From: an uncultured Oscillospiraceae bacterium
GTDB taxonomy: Bacteria; Bacillota; Clostridia; Oscillospirales; Acutalibacteraceae
Direction of reading: 5' to 3'
NCBI GenBank assembly: GCA_900540305.1
Contig: UQFL01000040.1
Span: forward strand, 1 to 18,351
DNA: 18,351 bases
The notes under the pieces: model-generated
What the model was told of the DNA's origin: nothing
Seen by the model: the letters and a program-made list of their open reading frames with translations, nothing else
Database searches by the model: none
Translations under genes and position numbers: made by a program
In this document: positions 7,100-14,251 of the stretch, one piece after another
Numbering within the stretch: position 1 is the first letter of the stretch
Layout: each line of letters starts with the position of its first letter

Positions 7100-7993
7100 T
7101 TAGTCCTCCTTTTCTACGCGTGCAACTCTTGCAGCATAATATTTGTCAAGGCTGTCGTAGCACTGCTTTGATTTCTCATCGTCAAGAGCGCCGTAATGCC
7201 AATGATAATCATCCTGCATAAAGTCTACGCCTGCACCCTTGAATGTGTCCATAATAATAGCATACGGTTTATCGCCGCCGTTTTTATGGTTGTTTATTGC
7301 ATTTTCAATTGCATCATTGAGTTCTTTCATATTATGGCCGTCAATACGCTGAGCAATAAAGCCGAAAGCCTCAAATTTATCATCAAGAGGCTCAACTTTC
7401 ATTTCATCGTCAACTCTGCCGTCAATCATACACTTGTTGTTATCAACAAGAACAACGATATTTGAAAGCTTGAACTGTGCCGCTGTCATTGCAGCTTCCC
7501 AGTTTGAGCCTTCATTAAGTTCGCCGTCGCCTGTAAGAACATAGTTCATATAGTCGATACCCTTTACTCTGCCTGCAAGCGCAAAACCGCACGCAAGAGA
7601 AAGTCCGTGACCGAGTGAACCGCTTGAGCAGTCAATGCCCTTGATTTTATTGCAGTCAAGGTGCATACCGAATTTAGAACCTGTAAGGTTGAAATTATGA
7701 AGACCTTCAATGTCCATAAATCCGTAGTCACAGATAACGGGAGCATAACCTACCGCAGCATGACCCTTTGAGAGAACGAAACGATCCCTGTCCTCCATAT
7801 CGGGATTATTGACATCGAGTTTCATAAAACGGTGATAAAGAATAGTCATGGCGTCCATTGCGCTCAAAGCACCGCCGATATGACCCGAATTTCCCCAAAT
7901 CGTTGTCTGCACGGCAAGGCGTCTCAACTCATCCGCCTTTTTTTCAAGGCGGAGCCATTCTTCTTTATCAAATGGCTTGTAATTAGCTGGCAT
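7100..7993 (-). CDS. transketolase, N-terminal (ThDP pyrophosphate-binding) subunit
   Basis: The 297 residues form the diphosphate-binding half of the split transketolase. Seen: GNSGHIGG with H38, LSKGHAA with H78, the SGSLGHGLS motif (124-132), and the ThDP/metal motif from GDGELNEG (155-162) to VDNNK (184-188). Catalysis needs the C-terminal subunit, because ThDP binds at the interface. The ATG follows AAGGAGG with 7-nt spacing. The aminotransferase stop lies 64 bases upstream. The enzyme may serve ordinary pentose-phosphate exchange or, given its neighbours, make an alpha-hydroxyketone that the aminotransferase then aminates; the second idea is inference. Confidence 0.93.
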   Translation of the reverse strand: MPANYKPFDKEEWLRLEKKADELRRLAVQTTIWGNSGHIGGALSAMDAMTILYHRFMKLDVNNPDMEDRDRFVLSKGHAAVGYAPVICDYGFMDIEGLHNFNLTGSKFGMHLDCNKIKGIDCSSGSLGHGLSLACGFALAGRVKGIDYMNYVLTGDGELNEGSNWEAAMTAAQFKLSNIVVLVDNNKCMIDGRVDDEMKVEPLDDKFEAFGFIAQRIDGHNMKELNDAIENAINNHKNGGDKPYAIIMDTFKGAGVDFMQDDYHWHYGALDDEKSKQCYDSLDKYYAARVARVEKED

Positions 7994-8057
7994 AAATTTT
8001 CCTCCTTAAAATAATACTGTTATCGCAGTTTATTTATTAATTGATTTTATCTATCGA

Positions 8058-9332
8058 TTATTTAAGTCCCTCAATTTCAGGGTGTCTTGCAGCAACAACG
8101 CCGAAAGCGTCCTCAGCAATATCAATAGCAAGCTTTACATCCTCGTCAGTAATAGCGGCGTTGATAAAGTGGTTGTGGTGAGAAGCAAGGAAAAGACCTC
8201 TTGAAACACATTCTGCAATCCATTCCTGATGAAGCATAAGGCTGTCATCATTAGCTATTCTGAGATAGAAGAGCGCCGGCTCACCTGATACAACAAGATT
8301 GAAGCCGTGCTCAGCAGCAGCGTCAGAAAAGCCCTGTGTAAGCTCTGTTCCTATTTTGCGGAACATATTCGGAACATCAAGCTTTTTCATTTTCTGAATA
8401 CACGCAAGACAAGCTGCGAAAGGCTCTGCACTCATCCAGTAAGAACCTGTATATGTAACGGAAGAAGCAGTAGCTTTCATATGCTCGCCGCCGCAAAGAG
8501 CAGACATATTGTATCCGTTAGCGAGAGCTTTACAGAAGCAAATCAAGTCTGCCTTAATTCCGTAATAATGGTCTGAACCTGCAAGATCAAGTCTGAAACC
8601 TGTTCTAACATCGTCAAAAATAAGAACCATACCGTGCTCATCGCAGAATTTACGAACAGCCTGCCAGTATTCTTTTGTAGCGCACTCGTTATCTTTGAAG
8701 TTGCCGTGGTCATAAGGCTGAGCAATAAGACCTGCAACATCGCCGCCGCACTCATCATAAGCCTGCTGAAGCGCTTCAAGGTTGAACCACGGAATAACAA
8801 CATTATTCTCTACCTCTTCGGGGAGAATACCGGGATAGTCGATCTTCTGAGCCCACTGGAAATCGCCGTGGTAATATCCCTTGAGGAAGAACATCTTCTT
8901 TTTACCTGTATGTGCTCTTGCGCACATAACTGAAAATGTTGTTGCGTCAGAGCCGTTCTTCATAAAGAAAGCCCAATCAGCAGATGCAACTGTATCCTTG
9001 AGCATTTCTGCGCACTCAACCATTTTATAAGACGGAGAAGTTGTGCAGTTGCCGCGTCTGAGCTGTTCCATAGCGGCAGCGTCAACATCATCATCGCAGT
9101 AGCCGAGAACATTGGGACCGTATGCGCACATAAGGTCAAGATACTTATTGCCGTCAACATCCCAGAAATATGTACCCTTTGCATGGTCGCTCATAAGAGG
9201 CCATTTTGTAATCGGAAGGAAAAGTCCTTCACTCGGGCCGAGATGGCCGTAAACGCCTGAGGGGATAGCATTCAATGCTCTGTTAAACCACTCCTGGCTT
9301 TTTTCGTGTTTATATTCAGGAAATTTACTCAT
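8058..9332 (-). CDS. class III PLP-dependent aminotransferase (glutamate-1-semialdehyde aminomutase-like)
   Basis: The 424 residues show the fold-type I class III pattern: GTYFWDVDGNKYLDLMCAYG (53-72), a PLP-phosphate loop NGSDAT (126-131), GYYHGDF (152-158), the cofactor-contacting D240 in IFDDVRTGFR and the Schiff-base lysine K268 in FCKALANGYN. The closest general annotation is glutamate-1-semialdehyde 2,1-aminomutase-like, but no other haem gene is nearby and the lysine motif differs from the usual HemL K-x-GGG form. The substrate is therefore unknown. Such enzymes transfer amino groups to ketones or aldehydes, or move them between neighbouring carbons. The ATG follows GGAGG with 7-nt spacing, 15 bases after the first SCP2-like gene. 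Context suggests it acts on the product of the split transketolase. Confidence 0.88.
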   Translation of the reverse strand: MSKFPEYKHEKSQEWFNRALNAIPSGVYGHLGPSEGLFLPITKWPLMSDHAKGTYFWDVDGNKYLDLMCAYGPNVLGYCDDDVDAAAMEQLRRGNCTTSPSYKMVECAEMLKDTVASADWAFFMKNGSDATTFSVMCARAHTGKKKMFFLKGYYHGDFQWAQKIDYPGILPEEVENNVVIPWFNLEALQQAYDECGGDVAGLIAQPYDHGNFKDNECATKEYWQAVRKFCDEHGMVLIFDDVRTGFRLDLAGSDHYYGIKADLICFCKALANGYNMSALCGGEHMKATASSVTYTGSYWMSAEPFAACLACIQKMKKLDVPNMFRKIGTELTQGFSDAAAEHGFNLVVSGEPALFYLRIANDDSLMLHQEWIAECVSRGLFLASHHNHFINAAITDEDVKLAIDIAEDAFGVVAARHPEIEGLK

Positions 9333-9347
9333 ATCTATGCCTCCAAC

Positions 9348-10112
9348 TTAACCGAGATAAGCGGCAACTCTGTCTAAAATACGGTTAAGGTTATCAACCA
9401 TACTTATCATTCCCGCCATATAAATATTGCCCTTACACAACTCCGCAATAGTTGAAACAGAGCCTGTAAACAAACCGTATGCAAGGTCTATATCAGCAAA
9501 CTCCATAATTGCTCTGGGGTTTTCAGCCTTGCTCTTAACTGTTGTAAAATGGCTGTGCTTAATAACAATCGTTGCGTGGCAAACATCTTTAATACCCATT
9601 ACAACCTTGCCGTCAACAGTTGCCTGAGCCGTGTGTTTTGAAATTGAATCGGAATTAGCAAGAGCCGAAATAGCGCCTGCAATGGTATAAAAAGTAAGGA
9701 TTGTTGATTCCTCAAAAAATGCTCTGTTTTTGAGGTCTTCTTCTGACGGTCTTAAAAGTTTTGTAAGGCGGTCAGTAAGCTTTGTAAAAGGCCCGAGCAG
9801 GAATGAAAGCACCTGCACAACTCCCTTTGTAGGAATACCCGGTTTGCTCTCATCAATAAGCTGATTGAACTTTTCGGGTGATTTAAAGCTCATTTTACAT
9901 GTACAGCCGTCAGAGCCCTCTGTAAATTTACATCCGTCCTTGGAAAAATGGAATGTTCCGCAGGGTCCGTCAGCAACATCAAAACAGAGTGAAACGGGTG
10001 ACTTCAATGTGGCAAGAATTGATTTTGCCTCGTCATCTATTTCACAAAGATTTTCAAGCGTTGCCAAAACACCGTACATATTAACATACGCCATTGCCTT
10101 TGCTTCTTTCAA
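9348..10112 (-). CDS. SCP2-like protein, first gene of the operon, TTG start
   Basis: 254 residues, function unknown. As in the last gene of the operon, two SCP2-like units are suggested: one at about 35-125 (VSLCFDVADGPCGTFHFS, then a helix KSPEKFNQLIDE) and one at about 160-254 (FADIDLAYGLFTG, KGNIYMAGMISMVDNL). The KGNI-x-x-x-G segment fits the end of SCP2 domains. Several cysteines (C43, C51, C61, C70, C72) are clustered in the first unit, which is atypical. The start is a TTG at 10110-10112 because AAGGAGG lies 7 nt upstream; the next in-frame ATG (10094) would be 25 nt away. The product could bind or carry a hydrophobic substrate of the enzymes encoded next. The family assignment is by eye. 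Confidence 0.62.
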   Translation of the reverse strand: MKEAKAMAYVNMYGVLATLENLCEIDDEAKSILATLKSPVSLCFDVADGPCGTFHFSKDGCKFTEGSDGCTCKMSFKSPEKFNQLIDESKPGIPTKGVVQVLSFLLGPFTKLTDRLTKLLRPSEEDLKNRAFFEESTILTFYTIAGAISALANSDSISKHTAQATVDGKVVMGIKDVCHATIVIKHSHFTTVKSKAENPRAIMEFADIDLAYGLFTGSVSTIAELCKGNIYMAGMISMVDNLNRILDRVAAYLG

Positions 10113-10156
10113 AATAATTCCTCCTTTATTATTTCATAAAGCCAAAATATAAAATA

Positions 10157-10186
10157 ATTATAACATACAGACAATAATATGGTCAA
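10157..10186 (-). promoter_or_regulatory. promoter of the SCP2/aminotransferase/transketolase operon
   Basis: TTGACC (10186-10181), an 18-bp spacer and a perfect TATAAT (10162-10157). The predicted transcript starts about 40 bases before the TTG start codon. The rest of the 200-base intergenic region (10113-10325) is AT-rich and otherwise holds only the acyltransferase terminator. Confidence 0.8.
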
Positions 10187-10280
10187 TTCAAAAGAGTAAC
10201 AAAAAATATTTTTTCTTTTAGTTAATTTAAATAACAAAACTTATTACGAATATTGCATAATGACTAATTTTATAAATAAA

Positions 10281-10311
10281 CAAAAAAATCGGCGTTAAAA
10301 TAACGCCGATT
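10281..10311 (-). terminator. terminator of the acyltransferase gene
   Basis: A perfect 11-bp stem (10311-10301 with 10297-10287, AATCGGCGTTA) and AAA loop. The minus strand continues with a T-tract through 10282. It begins 14 bases after the acyltransferase stop. Confidence 0.92.
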
Positions 10312-10325
10312 GAATAATAGAAATA

Positions 10326-11453
10326 TTAATTTTCTGCTGTTCTTTTGACTGCAAAAAGTTTCTTTCCGAATTTTTTAAATGCAACGGCACACGGTTTTTC
10401 AATGACATAATAAACAACAATGCCTACCAGCACAGAAAAAGCTACCGAAATTGCAAGGCATCTGTATGCATGATGCTGAACATAATCCGTGTTTTGCCAC
10501 AATGTTCTTTGAAGAATATAAAAACTTATCTGCTGCATTATATAGATTGAATAAGAATATTTGCCAAGTCCGCCTAAAAACTTGTTGTTGCAAATTCTTG
10601 AGAGAATGCCTTTCCCAGAAATCATACATAACAGCAAAAGAGAAAACACTATCACAAATGTAAATTTATTTTTATAAGTTTTATTTGAAAAAGCAGTGAA
10701 ATAAACAATAAATCCGAAACTTGCAGCTTCTAAAACAGATATAATTAAAGTTATTACAGCCGATTGCAATTTGCTAGGCTGAAAATTCTTTACAGAATCG
10801 AGAGATAAGAAGCTGTCAACACAAACTCCTATTAAATATCCCAGACCAATACAGGAAAGAGCAGTTAACAATCCAAGATTAATAAATCCGCCAACCGTTT
10901 CTCTGCCAAAACCGCCGTTTGTAGCATTAAGATTATAAACAAATGAAAAATATACAATTACGCCTATAAACACATTAAGTTTTTTATGGTCTTTAAAAGT
11001 TTTGAGTAAAACGAAATAAAAAATCAGCACCCAAAACATTGGAGAAACAAACCATGTAATACCTTGATAATCAAAAGAAATTCCTATGCACTGAAGGAAA
11101 AGCGAATTAAAAAAGGAAGTGTATGTGCCGTAATTAAAAAATATAACCCCTATCACAAATGAAAAAAAGAGAACAGGCCACAGTCTCGCCACTTTATAAT
11201 AAGCAAATTCCTTAACGGAACGCTGCGGTTTAGCTTTATACGATTGATATAAAAAATATCCGCTGAGCATAAAAAACGCAACATTAATTAAACTGCCGAG
11301 TTTATTATTAGCAGACAATGTTTCGTAAATATGAGCGCCGCCGGTATAATTCATAATACTGGCATGAAGTATATGATAATAAACGATAATTAAAGAAAAT
11401 ACAAATCTAACAACTTCAACATTATACATTTTCTTTTGTTTCAACGGTTTCAT
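10326..11453 (-). CDS. membrane acyltransferase, acyltransferase-3 (OafA/NodX-like) family
   Basis: An integral membrane enzyme expected to O-acylate a cell-surface or exported carbohydrate or lipid. The 375 residues begin with the family signature YNVEVVRFVFSLIIVYYH (residues 10-27; the HILHAS His is probably catalytic) and continue with NVAFFMLSGYFLY and ARLWPVLF. About ten hydrophobic segments follow, ending in GLGKYSYSIYIMQQ and VVYYVIEKP, where family members also show an E-x-P-like end. The open frame extends 56 residues further upstream, but that extension overlaps the divergent gene and its promoter. The ATG at 11451-11453 has GGTG 5 nt upstream and gives the usual size. It is a single-gene unit with its own promoter and terminator. 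The acceptor is unknown. Confidence 0.87.
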   Translation of the reverse strand: MKPLKQKKMYNVEVVRFVFSLIIVYYHILHASIMNYTGGAHIYETLSANNKLGSLINVAFFMLSGYFLYQSYKAKPQRSVKEFAYYKVARLWPVLFFSFVIGVIFFNYGTYTSFFNSLFLQCIGISFDYQGITWFVSPMFWVLIFYFVLLKTFKDHKKLNVFIGVIVYFSFVYNLNATNGGFGRETVGGFINLGLLTALSCIGLGYLIGVCVDSFLSLDSVKNFQPSKLQSAVITLIISVLEAASFGFIVYFTAFSNKTYKNKFTFVIVFSLLLLCMISGKGILSRICNNKFLGGLGKYSYSIYIMQQISFYILQRTLWQNTDYVQHHAYRCLAISVAFSVLVGIVVYYVIEKPCAVAFKKFGKKLFAVKRTAEN

Positions 11454-11476
11454 TTTTTCACCAGCCTTTGCAAAAT

Positions 11477-11505
11477 ATATTATCACATTGACAAAGCAAT
11501 GTAAA
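11477..11505 (-). promoter_or_regulatory. promoter of the acyltransferase gene
   Basis: TTTACA (11505-11500), a 17-bp spacer and TAATAT (11482-11477) preceded by TGA (extended -10). It lies about 24 bases before the chosen ATG, so the leader is short. This supports the shorter protein start. Confidence 0.72.
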
Positions 11506-11529
11506 GTTAAGATATTAATTAAAAGCAAA

Positions 11530-11558
11530 TAGACAACAAAACTCCGCTGTGCTATAAT
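11530..11558 (+). promoter_or_regulatory. promoter of the GTPase-NYN fusion gene
   Basis: TAGACA (11530-11535), a 17-bp spacer and TATAAT (11553-11558) preceded by TGC, an extended -10. Transcription would start near 11565, about 24 nt before the ATG. A second, weaker pair, TTGACA (11488-11493) with GATATT (11511-11516), overlaps the divergent acyltransferase promoter. Confidence 0.75.
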
Positions 11559-11580
11559 GTATAAAATTATTTCAGCGGAG
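11542..11580 (+). repeat. inverted repeat flanking the -10 box and covering the Shine-Dalgarno
   Basis: CTCCGCTG (11542-11549) is repeated inverted as CAGCGGAG (11573-11580), with a further inner match ATAAT (11554-11558) to ATTAT (11566-11570). The left arm lies in the promoter spacer and the right arm contains the GGAG of the ribosome binding site. It could be a repressor operator, or an RNA hairpin hiding the ribosome binding site if transcription starts further upstream. Chance is possible for the inner AT-rich part. Confidence 0.6.
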
Positions 11581-11588
11581 GTGAAAAG

Positions 11589-14174
11589 ATGAAAAAAATC
11601 GTAATTGGTATTCTTGCCCATGTCGATTCGGGAAAAACAACACTTTCCGAGGCTATGCTGTATCAGTCGGGAAGTATAAAAAAGCTTGGCAGGGTTGACC
11701 GTAAGGATTCATTTCTTGACACCTTTTCACTTGAGCGTGACCGAGGAATAACGATTTTTTCAAAACAAGCGGTATTTTCATATAACGACACGCATTTCAC
11801 CCTGCTTGACACACCGGGACATGTGGATTTTTCCGCCGAAACAGAACGCACGCTTCAGGTTCTTGACTATGCAGTTTTAGTTTTGAGCGCTACGGACGGT
11901 ATACAAAGCCACACCCAAACGCTGTGGAAACTGCTTGCAAAATATAATGTCCCCTGCTTTATTTTCATCAACAAGATGGATCTTGACTCCGCAGACAAAG
12001 AGCGTGTGCTGACAGAACTGAAAACAAAATTCAGCTCAGGCTGTATAGACTTCAACGACCAAAACACAGCGGATTTTTATGAAAGCATTGCTCTTTGCGA
12101 CGAAAAGCTTTTAAACAGCTACTATGAAAACGATACGCTTCAAAAGAGCGATATTGCTCAATGTATAAAAGATAGAAAAATCTTCCCCTGCCTTTTCGGC
12201 TCTGCTTTAAAGCTTGACGGTATAGAAGATTTAATGGATTGTCTCAGCGGCTATACCGAAATGCCGCAATATAAAGCAGACTTTGCAGGAAAGGTTTACA
12301 AAATTTCTGAATATAAGGGGCAAAGGCTGACTTTTTTAAAGGTTACGGGCGGCAGTCTTAAAGTAAAAGAAATTCTGCAATCAGATAAAAATACAGATTC
12401 TCAAAAAGTAAATCAGATAAGAATATATTCGGGTGACAAATTTACTGTGTGTGATGAAGCTCAGGCAGGAACGATTTGCGCCGTTACGGGAATTACATTT
12501 GCAAGACCTGGAGACGGTCTGGGTGCCGAAAAGAATACGGGGCTTCCCGTTCTTCAGCCTGTTTTGACATACAGTTTACAGCTTACCAAGGATATAGACG
12601 CACACACCGCCCTTGAAAAAATGAAAATTCTTGAAAATGAAGACCCTCAGCTGAGAGTTATGTGGAACGAAAGGCTCGGAGAAATCCATGTTCAGCTAAT
12701 GGGCGAAATTCAGCTTGAAGTTTTGCAGTCAATAATAGCTGAAAGATTCGGTATAAACGCAACTTTTTCAAAAGGCAGTATTTTGTATAAAGAAACAATT
12801 TCGGATACGGTTGAGGGAATAGGTCATTTTGAACCCCTGCGCCATTATGCTGAGGTACACCTTATTTTGAAGCCTGCCGAAAGAGACAGCGGACTTGTAT
12901 TTAAAACTCAGTGCAAGGAAGATTTACTTGATAAGAACTGGCAAAGGCTGATATTAACACATCTTTACGAAAAAACGCATATCGGTGTCCTGACAGGCTC
13001 GCCAATAACGGATATGGAAATAAATCTTGTTTCAGGAAAGGCGCACGCAAAGCATACTGAGGGCGGCGATTTCAGGCAGGCTACTTACAGAGCGGTAAGG
13101 CAGGGACTGCGCTCGGCAAAAAGTATTCTGCTTGAGCCGATTTATGAGTTCACCCTTGAGGTGCCGAGTGAAAATGTAGGGCGTGCCATGGCTGATATTC
13201 AGCGTATGCATGGCAATTTCAATCCGCCTGAAACAATCGGCGACTGTGCTGTTATCAGCGGAACGGCACCCGTTTCAACAATGCACGATTACGCAAGAGA
13301 TGTTGTGCAATATACGCGCGGAAGAGGAAAACTCATTTACAGCTTAAAAGGCTATGAGCCGTGCCATAACACAGACGAGGTTATTGCCGAAATAGGTTAT
13401 GACTGCGATGCGGATACGGACAATCCGTGCGGCTCTGTTTTCTGCTCGCACGGAGCAGGATATAATGTAAAATGGGACGAAGTAAAAAGCCATATGCACC
13501 TGCCGAGTGCGCTTTCTTCTCCCGAAAAGCAGGCTGTTTCAGTAAACATAAGAAAAACATTTGAAAACTGCAAAAATACAGATAATCTTTTTGCGCTTGA
13601 CAAAGAGCTTATGCAGATTTTTGAAAAGACATACGGCCCTATTAAAAAGCGTTCAAACAATGCAGTGCCTGCTCATTTTACATTTACCGAAAGCACGGAA
13701 AAAAGCCAATACAAAGGAAAACGCCCGCCGAGATATGAGGGCACGGAGTATCTGCTTGTAGACGGATATAATGTTGTTTTCTCGTGGGATAATCTAAAAG
13801 ACCTTGCAAAAGATAATATTGACTCCGCAAGAAACACATTGATAAACATACTCTGCAATTATCAGGGTTATAAAAAATGTGAGGTCATCGTAGTTTTTGA
13901 CGCTTATAAGGTAAAGGGTAACACAGGAGAGGTTGAGAAATTCAACAACATAACCATTGTTTATACAAAAGAGGCTGAAACTGCCGATATGTATATAGAA
14001 AAAGCGTCATATAAACTTGCGAAAAACAATAAGGTCAGAGTTGTAACATCAGACGCACTCGAACAGCTTATAATTTTAGGAAACGGCGCTCTCAGAGTAT
14101 CGTCAAGAGAATTTCTTTTTGAAGTTCAGCAGGCTGAGGAAGAAATAAGAAATCTGATAGCTCAGGAGTATTAA
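11589..14174 (+). CDS. TetM/EF-G-like ribosomal GTPase fused to a YacP/Rae1-type NYN ribonuclease domain
   Basis: Residues 1 to about 680 resemble ribosomal protection proteins (TetM/TetO) and EF-G: G1 AHVDSGKT (10-17), G2 RGIT (52-55), G3 DTPGH (74-78), G4 NKMD (128-131), then the beta-barrel domain, GEIQLEVL, and EF-G-like domains IV and V ending around YTRGRGKLIYSLKGYEP. These proteins bind the ribosomal A site and hydrolyse GTP. After a linker (about 680-717), residues 718-861 match B. subtilis YacP (Rae1) along its core: LLVDGYN with D725, VVFDAY with D771, TKEAETAD with E797 and D800, VTSD with D822, then LGNGALRVSSREF. NYN domains are metal-dependent RNases; Rae1 cuts mRNA on the ribosome. 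TetM is about 639 residues, this protein 861. The ATG follows GGAGGTG. It is the only plus-strand gene and is monocistronic. Tetracycline resistance is possible but not shown; a ribosome-guided mRNA cleavage role is inferred. Confidence 0.9.
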   Translation: MKKIVIGILAHVDSGKTTLSEAMLYQSGSIKKLGRVDRKDSFLDTFSLERDRGITIFSKQAVFSYNDTHFTLLDTPGHVDFSAETERTLQVLDYAVLVLSATDGIQSHTQTLWKLLAKYNVPCFIFINKMDLDSADKERVLTELKTKFSSGCIDFNDQNTADFYESIALCDEKLLNSYYENDTLQKSDIAQCIKDRKIFPCLFGSALKLDGIEDLMDCLSGYTEMPQYKADFAGKVYKISEYKGQRLTFLKVTGGSLKVKEILQSDKNTDSQKVNQIRIYSGDKFTVCDEAQAGTICAVTGITFARPGDGLGAEKNTGLPVLQPVLTYSLQLTKDIDAHTALEKMKILENEDPQLRVMWNERLGEIHVQLMGEIQLEVLQSIIAERFGINATFSKGSILYKETISDTVEGIGHFEPLRHYAEVHLILKPAERDSGLVFKTQCKEDLLDKNWQRLILTHLYEKTHIGVLTGSPITDMEINLVSGKAHAKHTEGGDFRQATYRAVRQGLRSAKSILLEPIYEFTLEVPSENVGRAMADIQRMHGNFNPPETIGDCAVISGTAPVSTMHDYARDVVQYTRGRGKLIYSLKGYEPCHNTDEVIAEIGYDCDADTDNPCGSVFCSHGAGYNVKWDEVKSHMHLPSALSSPEKQAVSVNIRKTFENCKNTDNLFALDKELMQIFEKTYGPIKKRSNNAVPAHFTFTESTEKSQYKGKRPPRYEGTEYLLVDGYNVVFSWDNLKDLAKDNIDSARNTLINILCNYQGYKKCEVIVVFDAYKVKGNTGEVEKFNNITIVYTKEAETADMYIEKASYKLAKNNKVRVVTSDALEQLIILGNGALRVSSREFLFEVQQAEEEIRNLIAQEY

Positions 14175-14195
14175 CAGAATAATTAAACAAAACAA

Positions 14196-14235
14196 CAACC
14201 CCGTTCACTTTAAATGTGAACGGGGTTGCTTTATT
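14196..14235 (+). terminator. strong, probably bidirectional terminator between convergent genes
   Basis: A perfect 13-bp stem (14196-14208 with 14216-14228, CAACCCCGTTCAC) and a 7-nt loop, followed on the plus strand by CTTTATTATTT and on the minus strand by TTGTTTTGTTT. It ends the GTPase fusion gene and, in the other direction, the flavoprotein gene that stops at 14252. Confidence 0.93.
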
Positions 14236-14251
14236 ATTTGGTCAAACAAAA

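Noticed and set aside
8058..9332. HemL (glutamate-1-semialdehyde aminomutase of haem synthesis)
   Set aside because: No other haem genes nearby and the active-site lysine motif differs from the usual HemL form; only the broader class III family is supported.
11454..11621. The longer acyltransferase start (TM-rich N-terminal extension of 56 residues)
   Set aside because: It would overlap the divergent gene, run through both promoters and add hydrophobic residues ahead of the family's usual N-terminus.
11589..14174. Plain call as a tetracycline resistance gene (tet)
   Set aside because: The N-terminal part is only family-level similar to TetM/TetO and carries a large extra nuclease domain; resistance cannot be claimed from sequence.
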